From Annona cherimola (Eukaryota > Streptophyta > Magnoliopsida > Magnoliales > Annonaceae): a stretch of 64,000 bases of DNA. The stretch lies in assembly GCA_030490835.1 (NCBI GenBank), contig CM059975.1, positions 29,544,133-29,608,132 on the forward strand, written 5' to 3'. This document shows positions 36,780 to 49,424 of the stretch, in pieces. A model generated the notes under the pieces. That model searched no databases, was not told the DNA's origin, and saw only the letters and a program-made list of their open reading frames with translations. Both the position numbers and the translations under genes were made by a program. Each line of letters starts with the position of its first letter. Within the stretch, counting starts at the first letter, position 1.

Positions 36780-37664
36780 TGCTTATGCATGCGTACATGG
36801 ACTATAAATATGGCTTTTATTATTCATTTTCAGAAATTTTTGATAAAAAAGAAATTCGATTTCGGCAACTCTTATTAGTAACCGAAAAAAAAAATTATCG
36901 ACAAGAAAAATATATAGGGCAAGAAAAAAAATTTCTTGGTATATGATTATAATTTCATAGATAAAGAAAAATTTCTTACTTTTGATATATATTTTTGATG
37001 AGACCTTACTCATGACATTGATTTTACAACCAAACTAATTTTACTGTCTAAGCACAAAAATATTCGCAACCAAATTTGTTCTTAATATTTTAGCCTATAA
37101 CATATGCAGATATGCTACAACCGTTGATAACCAAAAATTGTTTAGCAACCAAAATTTAACCATTTATATAAAAATTTGTTGTCAAAAATAAAAAAAATTA
37201 TAGTAACAAAATATTCCCTACCAACGTTTGTATGGTACAAATGTTTTTCTCACTAAATCTTTTATAACACTCATATACATATATTTACTTATAAGGTAAT
37301 GATTTAATACAACTAGGCTTACTCACTTTACAAATCTAAATTATGTATCATGTTTACCCACATAATTAATGCATCTATAATTTCAAAAATTATGTGTATT
37401 GAAAATTTTTATGTAGTATACATAATAGAAAATTTTATAGTTATATATTTACTCTCAAAATATATTAATTTTTACAAAATATAAATTTTTAATGAAAGAT
37501 ATTTTTGGTATAATATGATGAAATCAGTAGTGTTAAACAAAATAAATAGTTTAAAATCGAAAATTTTTTAAAAGGAACTTTAGTAAATCTTAAAAAAATT
37601 TAAAATTTTATTTATTATATAGTAATTAAAAAAATTTCTATTTTCAATGCATAACAATTTTACT
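36780..37664. other. AT-rich intergenic, nothing recognised
   Basis: Several short A/T-rich frames but no gene-like structure or complete element. Confidence 0.4.
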
Positions 37665-37673
37665 TTTCAAATA

Positions 37674-38054
37674 GGGTGATTTACAAATATACGGACTTAG
37701 TTTGACCATAATTACAAATGTACTTATATAATTTCAGTAATCCTATATAACTTCTACATAGTGTGACTATGATTATAAATAGACAAATATAGATATATTT
37801 GTAAATATATGCAAACTATGAGATATATTTGTATTTTTAAAGATTGAGTATATTTAAGTTTTGCAAATACATTCATGTAGTTTGTATATCTCTGCAAATA
37901 TATCTATATTGTGATGGTGCAATAATCACTTCATAACAGTATAAGTATATTTGCAATTATAGCTAAATTATGTAAGGATTATTTGTGATTTTTGAAATTA
38001 TGTAAATATATTTATAATTATAGTTAAATTATATGGATATATTTACAAATTACC
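37674..38054. mobile_element. Foldback MITE, family E copy 5
   Basis: The ends GGGTGATTTACAAATATACG and, inverted, GGTAATTTGTAAATATATCC pair, and the interior modules are palindromic. The flanks TTTCAAATA (37665-37673) and TTTCAAATT (38055-38063) agree at 8 of 9 bases. Confidence 0.7.
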
Positions 38055-41000
38055 TTTCAAATTCAATACCACTGGTCCAATGTGGTCTCCCACATTCGAA
38101 TGCCCGATAATATTTTGCATCGAAACTCCTCATCCCTTGTTGTTGGTCACATTCCACCATCCATAACAGGCACTGGGTTATTTTCAGCCGTGACATTAAT
38201 TTAATGGATGAATATACATAGTCAGCAGCGTGATTATTACCAACATTGTATCTTTTAGGTTCACGTTCCTCCTCAACTTTTTTGAGCCACTAATTAATCT
38301 GGGGGGTGCAGATTGGCATGCGGGCATATCTCCAAAGGCTGGCAACTGGCAAGCACACGCCTTTTCCAAAGTAATACAGAAACTGAAACTTTTTTTTTTT
38401 TCCCAAAGTAATAAAGAAATTGGAATTATTCGCCTGCTTTCAGCACCAGAGATTAAGCGTACGTTTGCAGTGGCTGTTGCATTTTTAGGCTTCTGGCTGT
38501 TGCTCTCGCATCCACTACCATAAAATACTTTTTTTATTCGCAACCTTTATTGGCAATTAAAAAAATCTTTATTTGCTAGCAAGAAGAGTACCGTTACTAG
38601 TTCTCATCCCCTGCTCATGTCTTCACTGATTGAGATTTGAACATCCGGGAGTTTTTGTCTCCTATTTTATTTAACAGTAACTTATTTTTTAAGCAAGTTT
38701 GATTTTATGCATGATGGTGTATTTTAAACTAAAATATAATATTTATTTATTTTTACATTTAATTATATCCTTTAAAATTTTCTTCACCAACATGCTTTCC
38801 TTTGTGTATTCAATACTAGAGCTGTTGTCTCCTACTATTGGATTAAAATCAACCACCACAAAATGAGAAAAAATCTTTTGATTTTACAGAAAACAGAAAC
38901 TTTTATTACTTATTATGATATTTTCTTGTGGGTAATTGATCACCAAATTTCTCTGTAGCACTTGCTACTGACGTATGTGATAAATTATTAGCAATTAAAA
39001 TTTTCTTCAGTAACTAAATTTTAAACTTTCACAGGGATATTTAAATAGTCGAAAATCAAAATTTTTGTAATGAATGATCAAGAATAATATATCAACGCCT
39101 ATTTTATAAATTTACTATTAAGAAATCCTATCTAAAAGCCTATTTTATAATTTTTTTACTTAAACTAATATCAAACTATTATAAATTGCTTATAACGACT
39201 TCAGTACTCTTTTATAGCATTATCTATGTTTTTCAAAGCATAAATATATTTTATCTTCTTTCGGGTATTAGTGATCTATGACAATGATTCAATACTTACA
39301 GCAAGTATAAAGGTTATATGTTTATCGTTGATTTTTTACTTTTAAAATAATTAAACCACTTTTCATGTTTATTTAGTGTATTTATTCTATATTTTCAAAA
39401 ATCAGTTATATCATAAATATTTATATACTATTATGCAATAGGTTTTTCAAAAAATTTGAGAGTTGTGTATTTTCACTCTCAAAAGACGCTATTGCATAAG
39501 ATATAAGTTTTCAACGCAAAATTTTTTAGGCTAATTTTTAAAGAAAATTATGATAATAATAAAATAAAATGTTAAACATGACAAATGGTTTAGATTTAAA
39601 AATATAAGTGTTTGTACAAAAAAAAATATAAGTTTTCAAATAAAAAATCAAAAGTAAGCATGATGCTTCTTCCTTACTATATTGATTCCTATAACTATTT
39701 TATTTCTCAAGTGGAAGGAAAAAAGACTTGACAGCTTATTCTTACATTCAAACGTAATAAAAACGTGATAACTGATGAACAGTAAATACACGCATCAAAT
39801 TTTTATTTATAAAAATAGGCCCTGTATATATGAATAATTATATTTTAGAATTGGATTTTGACATTTCAAAAGGAAAATTTTGAGTTTTAACCCTTATCTG
39901 TTATTTTTCAATTGAATAAAGTAGAAAGAATACTTCTATAAGCAAATTTGGGGATTTTTAATATTGTAGAAAATTTTATTAAACGGATTATTTGTAAATT
40001 GGGCCCTCTAACTTTCTGTATTTCCAAATTAGACTTAATATTTTTATACATTTAATTAACTGATTTTTAAAAACAAATTATTTATGAACCGACAAACTCG
40101 AAAGTTTAATGTGCAAAAAGCAGTAACTTATAACTTCAACTAAACAGTCTAGCTAATTTGCAATCAGTAATTTTGTGGGGTCTAATTTGTAAAATACCAA
40201 AATATCATTTGCCAATCGAAAGATTTTTAGGTATAAATAATAAAAATTATCGCTTTTATCTAAATAAAATATAGTTCTTTAGTTAAATTTTAACTTTTCA
40301 TTCATGTAAGTGATCAAGATTAATTTACTTATTTCTGTTAAATGTAAAAGGTTACTTTAAGGATACAAATAACTTGGTAGGCCTAAAAATATTAACAAGA
40401 ATAGGTAATAGATATTATTATTAACTTTACATGGAAGTCAATTGCATGGAATCATTTGTAATTATATAAATATTTTTCAATGGCTAGCTTCTGCTCTTAT
40501 ACACGTGTACTTAGTTTGATGAAATTATTGATAAGGATGGAAGAAATATATAGGTGGGGCGGTTGATTCGTAGACAAGAGTTCACGTGTTGATGTGCATG
40601 CTATTGCTGCCATGGTAGTTAATATGGGTTGGCTACTTCACATGAAGAAGTTAAGGTCCCTGCAATTGACAGGAGCTATAGATGGTCGGCAATCAATTTC
40701 TGTGAGCACTGAGAAAGTGTTGGCAGACTGACCTGTTATTATTATTATTATTAATCTTACTCTAAATACATTATATTAGTTCTTCTCTTTTATTTTACAC
40801 TTGCTTATTCTATTTTTTAATTGCTTTTCACCTTTCTTTGATTGTTTTATATTAGAACTTAAGTTAACCCGAGTATATTTGTTTGAAAATCTAACTAAAT
40901 AATCAGCAATGTATCTACAGGAGATAAAACTTTTGAAATGAGAAACAGGTTCCCCACAGCTGGGATTCGAGACATCGACTTCCTGCACGTTACTTAGGTG

Positions 41001-41696
41001 CTTTTCACCTTCTTAATTGTGTGGTATAAAAATCTCCACTTTACCTAATTAAACATCGATAATTTTACATTTATATTATTTTATATGCTTTTTTATCGTA
41101 AGGTTCTCGCTCTCTTTGTTGATCAAGAGGTTCTCTCTTTTTTATTTTTAAAGTTATTCCTTTTACATTAATTAATTTCATTGTGGGATATGTGCAAAAT
41201 AATTTAGAAAAATCACCGTATGTATCTTAATTTTTTTTAGTAAGGCTTCGGAGAAACTTTTTGATTTTTCCATTAATATGAACATGGAATGGAATCCGAT
41301 CCATCTAAAATATTTAATATGGTTCATTTATCTACAACTTATAGTAACAAACTGATCAAAGACCTTTTATAATTTTTTCAAAAAAGACTTTTTATAATTA
41401 GTAAATAATTTTAATAATAATTTATTTTGTGGCTCACCAAAGCTACCAATTGAAACAATTTTTTAAATTATATCTTATGGTTATAATGAGTGGTTTACAT
41501 TATATTAAGATATTAAAGTTATCATAAAATCCAAAAGTTGTTGGATTTTGGTTCAAAACATAATCGTCATGTATAATTATTACATTAATTTATTCTATCT
41601 AAAAATTTCCATTTATATCTTTGCAAGTAAACCATAGCGCTTGTGTGATAGTAAACTTATTTTTAGAAAGAAAAAATCTTTTAACATCACACAAGG
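38055..41696. other. AT-rich intergenic, no gene recognised
   Basis: Bases 38230-38540 are slightly GC-richer and open on both strands but match nothing known. Bases 40960-41000 carry GGGATTCGAGACATCG, a weak tRNA-like B-box motif that might be a SINE scrap. Nothing else is visible in these 3.6 kb. Confidence 0.4.
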
Positions 41697-41732
41697 TTGA
41701 AAATCCCACTATGGTAAAATTTGTTAATAAAC

Positions 41733-43016
41733 TGTAGCACCCGCCGTGAGTGCTACGATGGGCTCGGAATGGTTTCCCGGGCCTTGAAAATGTGGATCGT
41801 GTTGAAAAGCAACGTGGGCTTAGATTTTCTGCATTCACATGGGGTAAAACGCATTAGGCTTCATATCTTTTGGGAAAGTTGGCGTGTGGGTATTTTCTCG
41901 TGATTTCGGCAGCATAACGGCTAAGACGGGGCTTTCCGTACACGGGTCAAGTCACAAATCCGGCAGCATAACGGCAGCGTATTATGCTGGGATCCGTGGA
42001 CCCGCGTGCACCCACCTTGCCGGGGCGTTAACTCAAACACGTACACACAAAAATAAAGAAAAACGGAGTCGCCACTGATCTTTAAAGGGAGACCAGACCC
42101 TGTTTAAAAAAATAAGACACTAATAATACAGAGATCGGGTTCCGGCCTACGGATTGAAGCAAATATGGAGAAATCTGCCAACCCGAGGCGGTTTACACGG
42201 CGTGAAAGGGGGTAAAATGAAAGATTTGAGAGAATGGGAGAGATGGAAAGGGGGCGTGGAGGAGGGAGCGTGGATTGGAGAGCGTGAAAAGCCGGGACGC
42301 CGAGGTGTTGCTGCAGACTCCCGTCCTCCCCTTGGGATGCCTCTCTTCAAGTCTCCAATGAGGAGGGGTGCTCCTCCTTTTATAGATGTGGGAGTGGGCT
42401 TTTAGGCCATTTGGGGTCATGGACTTGGTCCATGGGCTTGGACTTGAGTTGGGATCATGAGCCTTGGGCCTCTTGAGTGGTTGGACTTGAGCTTGGGTTG
42501 AGATCATGGGCTTTGGGCCTCTTGAGTGGTTGAACTTGAGCTTGGGTTGAGATCATGGGCTTTGGGCCTCTTGAGTGGTTGGACTTGGTCCATGAGCTTG
42601 AGCTTGGAGTGAGAGTATGGGCCTTGGCCCTCTTGAGTTGTTGGACTTGGTCCATGAGCTTGAGCGTAGCGGGCTCCTTCCATAGTGGGCTAGAACTTGG
42701 TGAGCTAGAGCTTGGCTAAGCCCGTTGTTTTGGGGTGGGCCGTTGTAGAGACCCAAAATTGTAGAGAAGCCTGCTTCTGAGGCTTGGTGGGCTGCATTGT
42801 GGAGCCCGTTGAGGTGGCCTGTAGGAGCTTTGCTCTTGTGGGCCGAATCTGGTTTGTTGAAAAGCCTGCTTCGAGGCTTGGTGGAGCTTCGCTCCCGTGG
42901 GTTGAGTTTGGAAGGGCCTGCTTAGCTTGCTTGAACCTCCTTTTACCTTGAATTTGTTTGGGCTTGGGACCTTTTCCATTTTACCCACTTTTGGGCCCAA
43001 ATGTGGGGTGTCAACA
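41733..43016 (-). repeat. 3' LTR of the gag-only element
   Basis: 1,284 bp, one base longer than its partner (TTACCCACTT against TTACCACTT near 42985). Its outer end joins TAAAC on the left. Confidence 0.9.
42418..42660. repeat. 49-bp tandem array inside the LTR
   Basis: Copies of TGGACTTGAGCTTGGGTTGA followed by GATCATGGGCTTTGGGCC and TCTTGAGTGG recur at 49-bp spacing (TCTTGAGTGG at 42471, 42520 and 42569), with a fourth, longer-spaced copy near 42631. The same array is in the other LTR at about 48827-49070. Confidence 0.8.
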
Positions 43017-43031
43017 GTTGCCCCCCTTTGC
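43017..43031 (-). promoter_or_regulatory. Polypurine tract next to the 3' LTR
   Basis: On - the 15 bases before the LTR read GGCAAAGGGGGGCAAC-like: a G/A run directly before TGTTGACACC, where plus-strand DNA synthesis would be primed. Confidence 0.6.
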
Positions 43032-46030
43032 CAGAGGCGTCTTGACGGTGAATGACAAAGTACTTGACACCCCTTTTGGCATTGACCTGAACACTCTTTT
43101 CTCTCTTTTTTCTTTCTCTCTCTTTTTTTTTTCTTTCTTTCTCTCTCTTTCTCCTTTTTTGTTTTTGTTTTTATTTTTTTGTTTTTTGTTTTTTGTTTTT
43201 TGTTTTTTGTTTTTTTTTGTTTTTGTTTTTTTTATTTTTTGTCTTTTTTTGTTTTGTTTTGTTTTGTTTTTTCATTTTTTTTTGGGGCACTTCGTAATTT
43301 CTGCAAACTCACGAAGTTTCTTCTGGGGAGTGGTCCTTTTTGAAAATTTGTGGATTTGCTGGCTTGTTTTGCACTAGTCTTGAGTCCGGATGATTTCGTA
43401 ATTTTTGGAGATGGCGGGGAGCTTTTTGCAATTTTAACCCATTTTAGGGTCTCGGATGGGGGTTTCCCTCTTTCGGTTGCCTTTCTCTTCTTTCCATTGC
43501 CGCCGCCGCTGCCTGCTGTCACCGTGCGGGGTACGTTGCCGGCATTCGTTGTCTTCTCCTGCGCCGGCCTCTGTTTCAAGCTGCTGCGTTCGTCTGCCCG
43601 AGACGCACCGCTGCCGCTGCTGTCTTCTTCTCCGGCGTCGGTTGAGCTACTGCCTGCTGCTGCCGGCGTCGTCCTCTCCACTTCCGGTCGTTGCCACTGC
43701 TTTAGCTGCTGCTGTGGACCGCCATCGCTGGTTCATCTTCCTTTGTGCCGGCGAGGTTTCGCATGGGTGATGCCGCTGTCGGTCGGCTTCTCCGTCTCCG
43801 GCCGCTGCTGTTGTTTGCTGAAGCCGTCGCCGCTGAAATCGTCATCACTGCTGAAATCGCCGTCGCCGTCGCCGCTGCTGTGCGGTCGCCGTTGCCGCTG
43901 TCGTGCTACCGTTTCTCTTCTCCGGCGACGATTGGATTGCGCCGCTTGGTGCTGCTGTCTTTAGCCTTTTTGGCCCCCGCCGCCGTTGTTGGTTCTCCTT
44001 CTCTTGTGCCGGCGAGGTTTTGTGCGGGTACTGCCTATTCGTCTTTCCTTTCTCCGGCCGCAGTTGCAACCGGGGTCGCCCGGTTTGGGCTGTGCTACTG
44101 CTGTCGTTTTTGATTTCTTCCCTTTTTTTTTTCGCCAGTGAGGCTTTGCCGGCGTTGGTAGCAGCTTCTCGATGTGGCCGATCTTTGGTGGTGGCAGCCC
44201 TTGCAGCGGTGGCCTTTGTCGTTGCCGGAGTTGCTATTCTTTTTTTTCTTTTGCGTGTGACACCATCTTTTCGTCTTTTGAGTTGAAGCATTTTGCAATC
44301 TTGTTTTTGCTTGATATGGCTACCATAATGACTTTTCTCTTGTTTCTGAATTGCTCATGCTTGATGAGATGGTTGCCTTCTTTTGTAGCCGTATGATAAT
44401 TTTATGCTTGCCCCTATGCTTGGTGAATGCACAATCCCATTGCAAATGTTGTGGCGGGAATGCTCGGTGGATGCACGATCTTATTGCAAATGCCGCCTAT
44501 TTCAAAAGAGAATTATGATTCGTGGCACACGAAGTACGGGTGTAATGCTCGGGCTCCAAATTTCTTCTCTGACGGTCGTCGCGCGACTTCGGGTGATGAC
44601 GTCCTTGCTCGAGCTAGGGTTGCCGGTGGGACGCCTTGAAGACACTTCTTCATCTTTTTTTTTTTTTTTGGCCAACTTGTACTTTTGTAAATATTGAATA
44701 TTTGTATGCCCCATTTTTTGAATGTAAAGCTGTGTGAATACCGGCTCATTTTTTTTTTTGGAGGATGTGTCCGCATGATTTGTTGCCTTTGCGGGGTATG
44801 GATCTTGTAAAATTCTTCTTCTTGACGTCCCTTGTAAAGCTTTGATCATTTGTAGGCCGTAAGCCGTTAGAAATTCTGCATAAGGGCTGTTGTGCGTCCA
44901 TTATATACATAGACCTAAAAACTTTTCAGGTCAGTCAGCGTCCTCCATGATTTCCGCGATTTTTCTGCTGAAATCCGGATTTTGCGAGATTTCTTCGTAC
45001 CCTCCGGATTGTGCGCTGCCAGAACTGTGATTCACGCTGCCAAAATCGTATTTTTCAGATTTTGTACGATTTTGTCCGTACTTTCAAGATTTTGCACGAT
45101 TTTTTGGATTTTCTCATCCGTCCGGCTCAAAATTTCTTTCCCATATTTTCTGCACTTGTCCTTCAAGGCTACGGGGTTGCTACGCGTGTCTAGAAGTTTG
45201 CCTTGCGAGCGACGGTGTGGAACCATTTCCTCATGTAGCTTTGCCTCCCGGGTCCCAAACTTCGTTTGATGTAGGATTGAACATGATATAAAAGTAATTT
45301 GTGTCATTTCTCTTTAGAACCACATGCTCCCATGCTTCGGAATGATGTAGATGCATTTTCCTCCACCTTTTTCTCTTCAGCCCTCGTTTGTAATTTTTTT
45401 TTTGTAGCTTGAACTTAATGCTCTTCTGGCATGCGGCTTTGATAGGCTGTCCCCATGCTTCTCTGGCATGCCCCCAGTTTTTTATTTTTTGTGCGCTTTC
45501 TGCTCCTTGTGAGATATTGTCTTCACCGATTGTTGGCATTTTTCCTGCCAAGCTTGATGGAAAGACTGTGTGGTAGCCCTTTTGAACTATCCCTTGTGGA
45601 TGCGTTGATGAAGATGCATTTGTGACTGTGGGTTGGTAGATGATGGTTGTGTGCCCTGCGCATTCTGTGGCTTCCGGGGCTAACCTTGTTGGCTGTTCGA
45701 CTTCGTCGACATTGCCTGTGTTGATGACAATTTGTTGAGGCTTTTTAGATGCCTCTGCTTGATTGTCTGTATGAGGGATAACTTCATTTGTGACTTGTAG
45801 ATGGTCTCTTCCATTGAGCTTTTCTTGTGCAGGAATTTCTTGAAATTTGTGCTCCTTGGCTAGCGTTTCCTCTTTTGAGGTGCTTGTTTGCTTTGTTGTT
45901 AAGATTAATATTTCACCTTCCGTGGCCGGGCATGGTTGTGTAAAGGATGATGACGATAACTGCTTTAGAGAAGTGTAAGGGGCTTTGAGGTTTTTTTCTG
46001 CATTTTTAGACTGTAGGCATGTTGGTTGGT
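43032..46030. other. Non-pol interior of the gag-only element
   Basis: A T-rich tract (43104-43275, TTTTTGTTTTTTG type) is followed by a GC-rich, CCG/CTG-rich block (43490-44290), in which TGTGCCGGCGAGGTTT recurs (about 43743 and 44005). The long frames there on both strands (up to 204 residues) have low-complexity Ser/Cys/Leu or Lys/Arg/Thr composition and I take them as artefacts. Bases 44300-46030 hold no recognisable domain; a - frame at 45231-45551 (106 residues) is unassigned. Confidence 0.55.
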
Positions 46031-47313
46031 TTATGAGAATGAGGACATTTCTGAGGAGAAATGGGGCAAAGTTGGTTGACTCACTGCTTTGGGTGGAGTT
46101 CCCGGGTTTGTGGGAAAAGTATTTGAAGATGTTCTTTGGACAATAGGGGATTTATGCAAAATAGGATCATCTTGTGTAGGCATGGCAGGTTTTCCCAATA
46201 AAATGACCGGTTCAACACTTTTTCTTTGAAGGACAATAGAATTGGAATTTCGGCCTTGTAAAATAATAGGAGCATTATGGGGTTGGACTTTTGTTATGAA
46301 AATAGAAGGGTCAAAGGTTTTGGCATTACCCTTCACAAAATTGACTTCCATGTCGATGTCCGCTATTTGAGGTGTGTGGCTTGCCTGTTCAAGATGAATA
46401 TCATTTCCTTGTTGTGCCCATGGGGAGATGGTGCCATGTCTGATTCCCGCCTCCACTTGGTTTCTGGCTTGGAGGAGCTGAGCGAAGTTGACATATGGGT
46501 GAGAGATGAGGTAACCCGAGATGCTCGGGTGTGTTGAGTTGATGATGATGGAGATTTGCTCGTCCAACGGCAATGGGCTTTTCATCTTCGCCGCCAAGGC
46601 ACGCCATCTAGTCACATACTCTGAGAACGTTTCATCATCTTCTTGCTTGAGTGCTTCGAGATCGGCCCTTTTGGGAGCCATGTTTAGCATATATGAAAAG
46701 CGGTCCATGAAGGCTAAGGAGAGTTGTTCCCATGTTTTAATTAACTGGTAATCAAGTGAAGTGTACCATTCCAAGGCGTCTTTCTTTAAGCTATGTTGGA
46801 ATAGCCTTATCAAAACTTCTTACCACAAAAGGCCTTGAGATGAGCCCTTGGGCATGAGTCTCCCTCATATGCGGGTAAAGCTGGGATTTTGAACTTCTCG
46901 GGTAACTTAATGTCGGGGAACAGGCATAGGTCTTCTATTTTGGCCGAGGGTAGGCCCTCCCCTTGATGTTGTCGAATTCGCTCCTCCATTTCTTTTAGTT
47001 GATTTTGGAGTTGGTCTTTGAGGTTTTGGATTTCATTGCGGCCTTGTTCTAAGACCACCTCCTCTTCTTTATAATGATCGTTGCTTGACTTGTGGGAAGA
47101 TTGTTGAGGTCCTCCATCTTGCTCCATGTTCCGGTTTTGAGAATAGAAGGGTGGTGTAACCGTATTCCGGACACCAATTAGAGGTTGTTTCATGTTTGAC
47201 AGAGCTTCTTCCAACTTTTGCATCCTCTTGTCCATGGCCGCCATATAAGCTTCAATGGACTGTTCAAGCTGGTGATCCCGATCTTCGTAGCGTGAGGATT
47301 GCTCGGACTCCAT
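46031..47313 (-). pseudogene. Retrotransposon gag (Ty3/Gypsy type), frameshifted
   Basis: Gag forms the virus-like particle that packages element RNA in the cytoplasm. The first frame (47313-46810, 167 residues from ATG) has a charged coiled-coil leader (QNLKDQLQNQLKEMEERIRQ) and then LPEKFKIPALPAYEGDSCPR and AHLKAFCGKK. The second frame (46813-46031) continues RLFQHSLKKDALEWYTSLDY, IKTWEQLSLAFMDRFSYML and ETFSEYVTRWRALAAKM, the core of the retrotransposon gag domain. The frames meet at about 46805-46815; compared with typical gags, about ten residues seem to be missing at the join, so a small deletion broke the frame. The C-terminal part is Pro/Ser-rich, without a zinc knuckle or protease. 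Stops follow at once. One damaged gag is the only coding unit in the element. Confidence 0.85.
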
Positions 47314-48122
47314 CCTAGCTGCTCTCTATCTGGTAACCACGGCGCTTTGATCCACGGTTGACTTGCTTCGCCTTCAAGCTATGGTGAAGAACCTGAGCAA
47401 TCAATAAAAGTGATTAGTACTTGTAAACAAATAATAAAAAAGATCAACTTTTGGATAGATGCTTGCAAGTCCGAGTCCTTTTATGTGCGTTTTTTTTTCA
47501 GATTTTATTTATATTAAGTTTTGCGCGTGAGAATGTTCAAGGTCCACAGATTTGGGTTTGCCCGAGGCGTCTCTGGAAAAGTGACCAGTTCGCTTGAAGC
47601 GTGTCTGAAGAAGGACTAGTTCTCTTGAAGCGTGTCTGGAGAAGGACCAGTTCTCTTGAAGCGTGTCTGGAAGAATGACCAGTTCGCTTGAAGAGTGTCT
47701 GGAAGAATGACCAGTTTGCTTGAAGAGTCTCTGGAAGGAAGACCAGTTCGCTTGAAGCGTTTCTGGAAGTGTGACCAGAAAACACTCAGGTTATGAAAAA
47801 GAAGTGATTTTTACGCCGGATTTTTTTTTACGTTAATTGATTTTGGATTTGCCGAGGCCTTTGCTGTAGGCTCATTTTACGTGTCTGGACGGTTACGAGG
47901 CGGTGTGCAATAGTGCTCTTTCTTCACGAGTTCTTTTCAGTTTGTGAGCTGGACGCCTCTGGACCTAAAAAATTTTTAGGTTTCTGCGCGATTTGGGCAG
48001 AAACTTCAGAAACACGCTGCCGGGAGACGGGATTTTCTCTACAACTTGCTGTCCAGCGAGAGAAGAGCTCCTATCTTCCAGTTTCTGACCCCCTTGCGCC
48101 GATGTGAACTTGCAATGCCGTC
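47314..48122 (-). other. Leader region of the gag-only element
   Basis: This is the stretch between the primer site and the gag start, about 0.8 kb. It is non-coding apart from the tandem array at 47570-47780. The rest shows no known motif. Confidence 0.5.
47570..47780. repeat. 33-bp tandem array in the leader
   Basis: About six imperfect units of about 33 bp (core GACCAGTTCGCTTGAAGCGT then GTCTGGA). The unit length is a multiple of three, so one - frame stays open (47785-47537, repeated RELVLL/QANWSLF motifs). Confidence 0.75.
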
Positions 48123-48141
48123 CCCAGTGGAGTCACCAAGC
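48123..48141 (-). promoter_or_regulatory. Primer-binding site of the gag-only element
   Basis: Immediately inside the 5' LTR the - strand reads GC then TTGGTGACTCCACTGGGGA. It contains TGG, the complement of a tRNA 3' CCA, so it fits a tRNA primer site. I cannot assign the tRNA with confidence; it is not the initiator Met type. Confidence 0.55.
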
Positions 48142-49424
48142 TGTAGCACCCGCCGTGAGCGCTACGATGGGCTCGGAATGGTTTCCCGGGCCTTGAAAAT
48201 GTGGATCGTGTTGAAAAGCAACGTGGGCTTAGATTTTCTGCATTCACATGGGGTAAAACGCATTAGGCTTCATATCTTTTAGGAAAGTTGGCGTGTGGGT
48301 ATTTTCTCGTGATTTCGGCAGCATAACGGCTAAGACGGGGCTTTCCGTACACGGGTCAAGTCACAAATCCGGCAGCATAACGACAGCGTATTATGCTGGG
48401 ATCCGTGGACCCGCGTGCACCCACCTTGCCGGGGCGTTAACTCAAACACGCACACACAAAAATAAAGAAAAACGGAGTCGCCACTGATCTTTAAAGGGAG
48501 ACCAGACCCTGTTTAAAAAAATAAGGCACTAGTAATACAGAGATCGGGTTCCGGCCTACGGATTGAAGCAAATATGGAGAAATCTGCCAACCCGAGGCGG
48601 TTTACACGGCGTGAAAGGGGGTAAAATGAAAGATTTGAGAGAATGGGAGAGATGGAAAGGGGGCGTGGAGGAGGGAGCGTGGCTTGGAGAGCGTGAAAAG
48701 CCGGGACGCCGGGGTGTTGCTGCAGACTCCCGTCCTCCTCTTGGGATGCCTCTCTTCAAGTCTCCAATGAGGAGGGGTGCTCCTCCTTTTATAGATGTGG
48801 GAGTGGGCTTTTAGGCCATTTGGGGTCATGGACTTGGTCCATGGGCTTGGACTTGAGTTGGGATCATGAGCCTTGGGCCTCTTGAGTGGTTGGACTTGAG
48901 CTTGGGTTGAGATCATGGGCTTTGGGCCTCTTGAGTGGTTGAACTTGAGCTTGGGTTGAGATCATGGGCTTTGGGCCTCTTGAGTGGTTGGACTTGGTCC
49001 ATGAGCTTGAGCTTGGAGTGAGAGTATGGGCCTTGGCCCTCTTGAGTTGTTGGACTTGGTCCATGAGCTTGAGCGTAGCGGGCTCCTTCCATAGTGGGCT
49101 AGAACTTGGTGGGCTAGAGCTTAGCTAAGCTCGTTGTTTTGGGGTGGGCCGTTGTAGAGACCCAAAATTGTAGAGAAGCCTGCTTCTGAGGCTTGGTGGG
49201 CTGCATTGTGGAGCCCGTTGAGGTGGCCTGTAGGAGCTTTGCTCTTGTGGGCCGAATCTGGTTTATTGAAAAGCCTGCTTCGAGGCTTGGTGGAGCTTCG
49301 CTCCCGTGGGTTGAGTTTGGAAGGGTCTGCTTAGCTTGCTTGAACCTCCTTTTACCTTGAATTTGTTTGGGCTTGGGACCTTTTCCATTTTACCACTTTT
49401 GGGCCCAAAGGTGGGGTGTCAACA
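48142..49424 (-). repeat. 5' LTR (transcriptional orientation) of the gag-only element
   Basis: Read on - it starts TGTTGACACCCC and ends CTACA. It contains the TATA box at 48785-48794 and the 49-bp tandem array. The body matches the other LTR at all but about 16 positions. Confidence 0.9.
48785..48794 (-). promoter_or_regulatory. TATA box in the 5' LTR
   Basis: On - the sequence is CTATAAAAGG, a near-ideal plant TATA box. Transcription would begin about 30 bp downstream, near 48755. The same box is present in the other LTR at 42376-42385. Confidence 0.6.

Larger units (their letters stand above)
41733..49424 (-). mobile_element. Gag-only, non-autonomous Ty3/Gypsy-type LTR retrotransposon
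   Basis: This 7,692-bp element has LTRs at 41733-43016 and 48142-49424, both bounded by TG...CA, and the exact duplication TAAAC (41728-41732 and 49425-49429). By eye I count about 15 substitutions and one 1-bp indel between the LTRs (about 99% identity), so the insertion is recent. It is oriented on -: the primer site lies next to 48142 and the purine tract next to 43016. The interior encodes a gag relic but no protease, reverse transcriptase, RNase H or integrase that I can find, in any frame, between 43017 and 46030. It therefore resembles the gag-only 'TR-GAG' class of non-autonomous elements and needs pol from another element. Confidence 0.85.

Noticed and set aside
40960..41000. tRNA or SINE B-box-like sequence GGGATTCGAGACATCG
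   Set aside because: No matching A box at proper spacing and no cloverleaf; not enough for an RNA gene or SINE call.
43104..43275. Long T-rich tract considered as a poly-A tail of a retroposed gene on the minus strand
   Set aside because: It is interrupted by regular G and C and lies inside the LTR element near its PPT; no retroposed gene body adjoins it.
43350..43964. A 204-residue + frame and several overlapping frames in the GC-rich block
   Set aside because: All frames are low-complexity (Ser/Cys/Leu on one strand, Lys/Arg/Thr on the other), overlap one another, and lie antisense or alternative to the element; composition explains the openness.
46277..46751. Plus-strand frames of 86 and 76 residues across the gag region
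   Set aside because: They are antisense shadows of the minus-strand gag domain.
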